Positions 5,586-6,843 of a stretch of 6,843 nucleotides of DNA are shown here, piece by piece. The notes under the pieces are model-generated. The model had not been told where the DNA came from. It searched no databases and saw only the letters and a program-made list of their open reading frames with translations. Each line of letters begins with the position of its first letter. The first letter of the stretch is position 1. The DNA is from an uncultured Actinomycetes bacterium (GTDB taxonomy: Bacteria; Actinomycetota; Actinomycetes; Nanopelagicales; Nanopelagicaceae), in NCBI GenBank assembly GCA_903844585.1, contig CAIMUD010000220.1:1-6843 (forward strand), in the 5' to 3' direction. A program made the translations under genes and the position numbers.

Positions 5586-5612
5586 TGCGCAAGAGTCGCT
5601 TGTGCGCAAGAG
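5586..5612. repeat. 10-bp direct repeat, 17-bp period, near the E1-like gene start
   Basis: TGCGCAAGAG occurs at 5586-5595 and 5603-5612, with TCGCTTG between. A partial dyad (GCGCAAG facing CTTGTGCGC) overlaps it. The repeat sits just upstream of the preferred start at 5550 of the minus-strand E1-like gene, so it could be an operator. It could equally be coding sequence if translation begins at GTG 5628. No regulator can be assigned. Confidence 0.35.
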
Positions 5613-5670
5613 TGGTAATTTTTTCCACAGATGTATATGTGCAGAGCTTCTGTTAAAACCTACTTACAGT

Positions 5671-5732
5671 GAGAAAAGAATTCGCCCCGCTCTGCGCCTT
5701 GAGATTTAACTCAAAACTTGGAGCGGGGCGAA
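5671..5732 (-). terminator. Terminator-like nested hairpin after the zinc-ribbon gene
   Basis: A perfect 12-bp stem, TTCGCCCCGCTC (5681-5692) with GAGCGGGGCGAA (5721-5732), encloses a smaller stem, TTGAG (5699-5703) with CTCAA (5710-5714). On the minus strand the stem runs into TTCTTTTCTC (5680-5671), a moderate U tract. It lies 31 bases after the stop of the zinc-ribbon gene and before the E1-like gene, and probably separates the two transcripts. Read-through attenuation of the downstream gene is possible. Confidence 0.65.
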
Positions 5733-5762
5733 CTTTAATTCTTGGGTGTTAAAGAATCTTTA

Positions 5763-5924
5763 TTACTGTGCCTTGCCGAGGATGCGATTCACCTTGGTGC
5801 CACAGACTGGGCAAATGCCCTGTGCCATGCGACGACCAGAGTCTGAGATCTTTACAGTTCCCTCAAAATCACGCTTCTCTTTGCACTTAACGCAGTAAGC
5901 GTCACCCTTGTATGTCTCTGCCAT
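5763..5924 (-). CDS. 53-residue zinc-ribbon protein (DUF5679 type)
   Basis: ATG 5924 opens a 53-residue frame ending at double TAA stops (5765-5763 and 5762-5760). It has a good ribosome site, GGAG, five bases upstream on the minus strand. The protein starts MAETYKGDAYCVKCKEKRDF and carries two CxxC knuckles, Cys11/Cys14 and Cys38/Cys41, followed by a basic tail (TKVNRILGK). This is the pattern of the actinobacterial DUF5679 family, a single zinc ribbon of unknown function. A structural zinc is very likely; nucleic-acid or protein binding is a guess from the basic residues. It follows the metallopeptidase gene by 89 bases on the same strand and ends before a terminator-like hairpin, so it may be the last gene of that transcript or have its own promoter. 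Confidence 0.85.
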   Translation of the reverse strand: MAETYKGDAYCVKCKEKRDFEGTVKISDSGRRMAQGICPVCGTKVNRILGKAQ

Positions 5925-6013
5925 TTTGTCTCCAATCGCCGCTTGAGCTCGAAGCGCTCATGCGTGCAGACATGACGATACCCCCGAGCACGCTCAAATT
6001 TGGGTTTTTCTGC

Positions 6014-6613
6014 CTACTTTGTGCGTAGTTTTTTTAGCTCGACAGGTGCAGCTAGCGCTCGTTCTGCCGCTTCGTACCCATCTAGATAGGCGCTAGCTAG
6101 CTCAGAGTCTTCAAACCTAGCCAGAAGTTCGGTGAACTCGGCGCCATGGTCAAAATGGCGCAGGTGGATCGCCTCATGGAATAGGACGTAATCGAGGGCG
6201 TAATCCGGGGCCAATTTGAGACGGTCTGAGATTCGGATTGTGCGATCAAGGCCGGTGCACGAACCCCAGCGCTCGCGCATTGTTCGCCAGGCAACCGATA
6301 CAGGGCGCTCTTGGATTTCAGGGGCTAATTCATTTAAGAGACTATCTATTCGCTCTGCCAGAACCGCTTCAGAGGGGGTTTTGCTCGCTTCTGCGCTTCT
6401 AATCTTGGCGATCATCTCCGGAACTATCGCTCGCTCGTCTGCCTTACTCATTCTGGAGGGAATCGAAACGATTATGCGACCACCCTGGCGATATGCCGAG
6501 ATATTGCGCTTTCTTCGCGCAGATCGGATGACCAGAATTTCGCCTTCATTGATTCCCGGCAGGGTTAGCTCGTCGTCACTTTCATGAGATGGATCAAAAT
6601 CTTGGCCTGCCAC
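6014..6613 (-). CDS. YgjP/M48-like zinc metallopeptidase
   Basis: The 199-residue soluble protein has a zincin motif HEAIH (His146, Glu147, His150) with a third ligand candidate His156 (HFDHGAEF). It is preceded by the RERWGSC segment (113-119) seen in YgjP/WLM-like (DUF45) and related M48-type peptidases. The N-terminal part (about 25-55, RRKRNISAYRQGGRIIVSIP) matches the usual opening strands of the family after a short acidic lead. There is no signal peptide or membrane segment, so it should act in the cytoplasm; substrates are unknown. The start is GTG 6613 without a clear ribosome site, and no closer in-frame ATG precedes the conserved part. A good promoter lies about 90-118 bases upstream on the same strand. 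It is followed by the zinc-ribbon gene, and a YgjP/M48-type peptidase beside the whiB7 cluster is a recurring actinobacterial arrangement as I recall it. Confidence 0.85.
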   Translation of the reverse strand: MAGQDFDPSHESDDELTLPGINEGEILVIRSARRKRNISAYRQGGRIIVSIPSRMSKADERAIVPEMIAKIRSAEASKTPSEAVLAERIDSLLNELAPEIQERPVSVAWRTMRERWGSCTGLDRTIRISDRLKLAPDYALDYVLFHEAIHLRHFDHGAEFTELLARFEDSELASAYLDGYEAAERALAAPVELKKLRTK

Positions 6614-6648
6614 AAATAAAAAGTACTCGCACTTTCTTCAATAGTGAG

Positions 6649-6675
6649 AAATCTCAAGTACGTGTTGAGAGATTT
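6649..6675. other. Hairpin in the predicted 5' leader of the metallopeptidase gene
   Basis: AAATCTC (6649-6655) is a perfect inverted copy of GAGATTT (6669-6675). An alternative inner pairing, CTCAA with TTGAG, encloses GTACGTG. It lies between the predicted promoter and GTG 6613, so it could be an operator dyad or an mRNA structure. No known family is recognised. Confidence 0.3.
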
Positions 6676-6703
6676 GTTTAGTAATTCATAAAAAGTGTTT
6701 TGC

Positions 6704-6731
6704 TATATATCAATAAATGTCGGTGTGTCAA
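6704..6731 (-). promoter_or_regulatory. Sigma70-type promoter for the metallopeptidase gene
   Basis: On the minus strand a perfect TTGACA (6731-6726) is followed, 16 bases on, by TATATA (6709-6704), within an AT-rich stretch. Transcription would begin near 6697 and run toward the metallopeptidase GTG at 6613 through a leader of about 84 bases. This is the best promoter-like sequence in the window. Confidence 0.6.
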
Positions 6732-6798
6732 CGCCGTTGCTATTTGATTATGGCTTGATTTCCACATAAGTTGCGCTTACGAAGTCCTCGGATAACTG

Positions 6799-6835
6799 TT
6801 TGATCTATCTGCAAGGGGAAGGCAGATAAATCAAA
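6799..6835. repeat. Inverted repeat near the right edge
   Basis: TTTGATCTATCTGC (6799-6812) and GCAGATAAATCAAA (6822-6835) are inverted copies with one mismatch in 14, around the loop AAGGGGAAG. No long T tract follows on either strand, so it is a weak terminator candidate. It might belong to a gene beyond the window or mark a mobile-element end. The rest of 6732-6843 shows no RNA gene or convincing ORF. Confidence 0.5.
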
Positions 6836-6843
6836 TTAGCGGC

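Noticed and set aside
5621..5629. DnaA-box-like TTTTCCACA
   Set aside because: It is a single copy with no cluster of boxes, no AT-rich unwinding region and no dnaA/dnaN genes nearby, so it is not evidence of an origin.
6216..6587. Plus-strand ORF of 123 residues opposite the metallopeptidase
   Set aside because: It is a shadow of the conserved zinc peptidase reading frame, with Arg/Ser-rich content typical of antisense frames.
6743..6840. Short minus-strand frame (about 30 codons) at the right edge
   Set aside because: It has no start codon with a ribosome site, overlaps the inverted repeat and ends quickly; there is no protein signature.
1..6843. CRISPR array, tRNA, rRNA or insertion sequence
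   Set aside because: I found no spaced repeats, no cloverleaf or T-loop motif, no rRNA-like sequence and no transposase on either strand by reading; a covariance-model search would be decisive.

Overview
The window looks like chromosomal DNA from a small-genome, moderate-GC (about mid-40s percent by eye) actinobacterium. A free-living aquatic lineage such as the freshwater acI / Nanopelagicales group would fit. The actinobacterial call rests on a WhiB-family regulator with Fe-S cysteines, a GVWGG turn and an AT-hook, and on a gene neighbourhood that matches the nudC - uvrD2 - whiB7 - ABC1-kinase neighbourhood I recall from Mycobacterium tuberculosis (around Rv3194c-Rv3199c). The exact lineage is inference.

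Layout. Positions 1 to about 171 do not fit the rest: they read best as two tightly overlapping minus-strand genes of unknown, possibly phage-like, type. They abut, without a coding gap, the last 70 codons of a plus-strand NudC-type Nudix hydrolase (172-384) whose Nudix box is missing. This is either a chimeric contig end or a real insertion. A UvrD2-like helicase follows 6 bases later (391-2046). A 490-base regulatory leader then precedes whiB7 (2540-2884). It holds a 53-codon upstream ORF, a chain of hairpins, a strong intrinsic terminator and an antiterminator that competes with it. whiB7 ends at a two-tier terminator facing a convergent minus-strand block, which in its direction of transcription runs: YgjP/M48-like zinc metallopeptidase (6613-6014), 53-residue zinc-ribbon protein of the DUF5679 type (5924-5763), a terminator-like hairpin, an E1/ThiF-like protein related to RiPP cyclodehydratase partner proteins (5550-4420), and an ABC1/UbiB-type atypical kinase (4371-3043). 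The last 230 bases hold a good sigma70-type promoter for the metallopeptidase and an inverted repeat of unknown role, with no convincing gene.

How it works together. In other actinobacteria WhiB7 is a redox-sensitive activator of intrinsic antibiotic resistance and responds to translation stress. The leader here can be read base by base as an attenuator that senses ribosome progress through the upstream ORF, which suits that role. The minus-strand genes have no established pathway linking them. Their co-location with uvrD2-whiB7 is a recurring actinobacterial arrangement whose biological meaning is unclear.

The most rewarding parts are the whiB7 leader, the domain-poor UvrD2, the E1-like protein with an apparently lost nucleotide-binding glycine motif, and the left-end junction.
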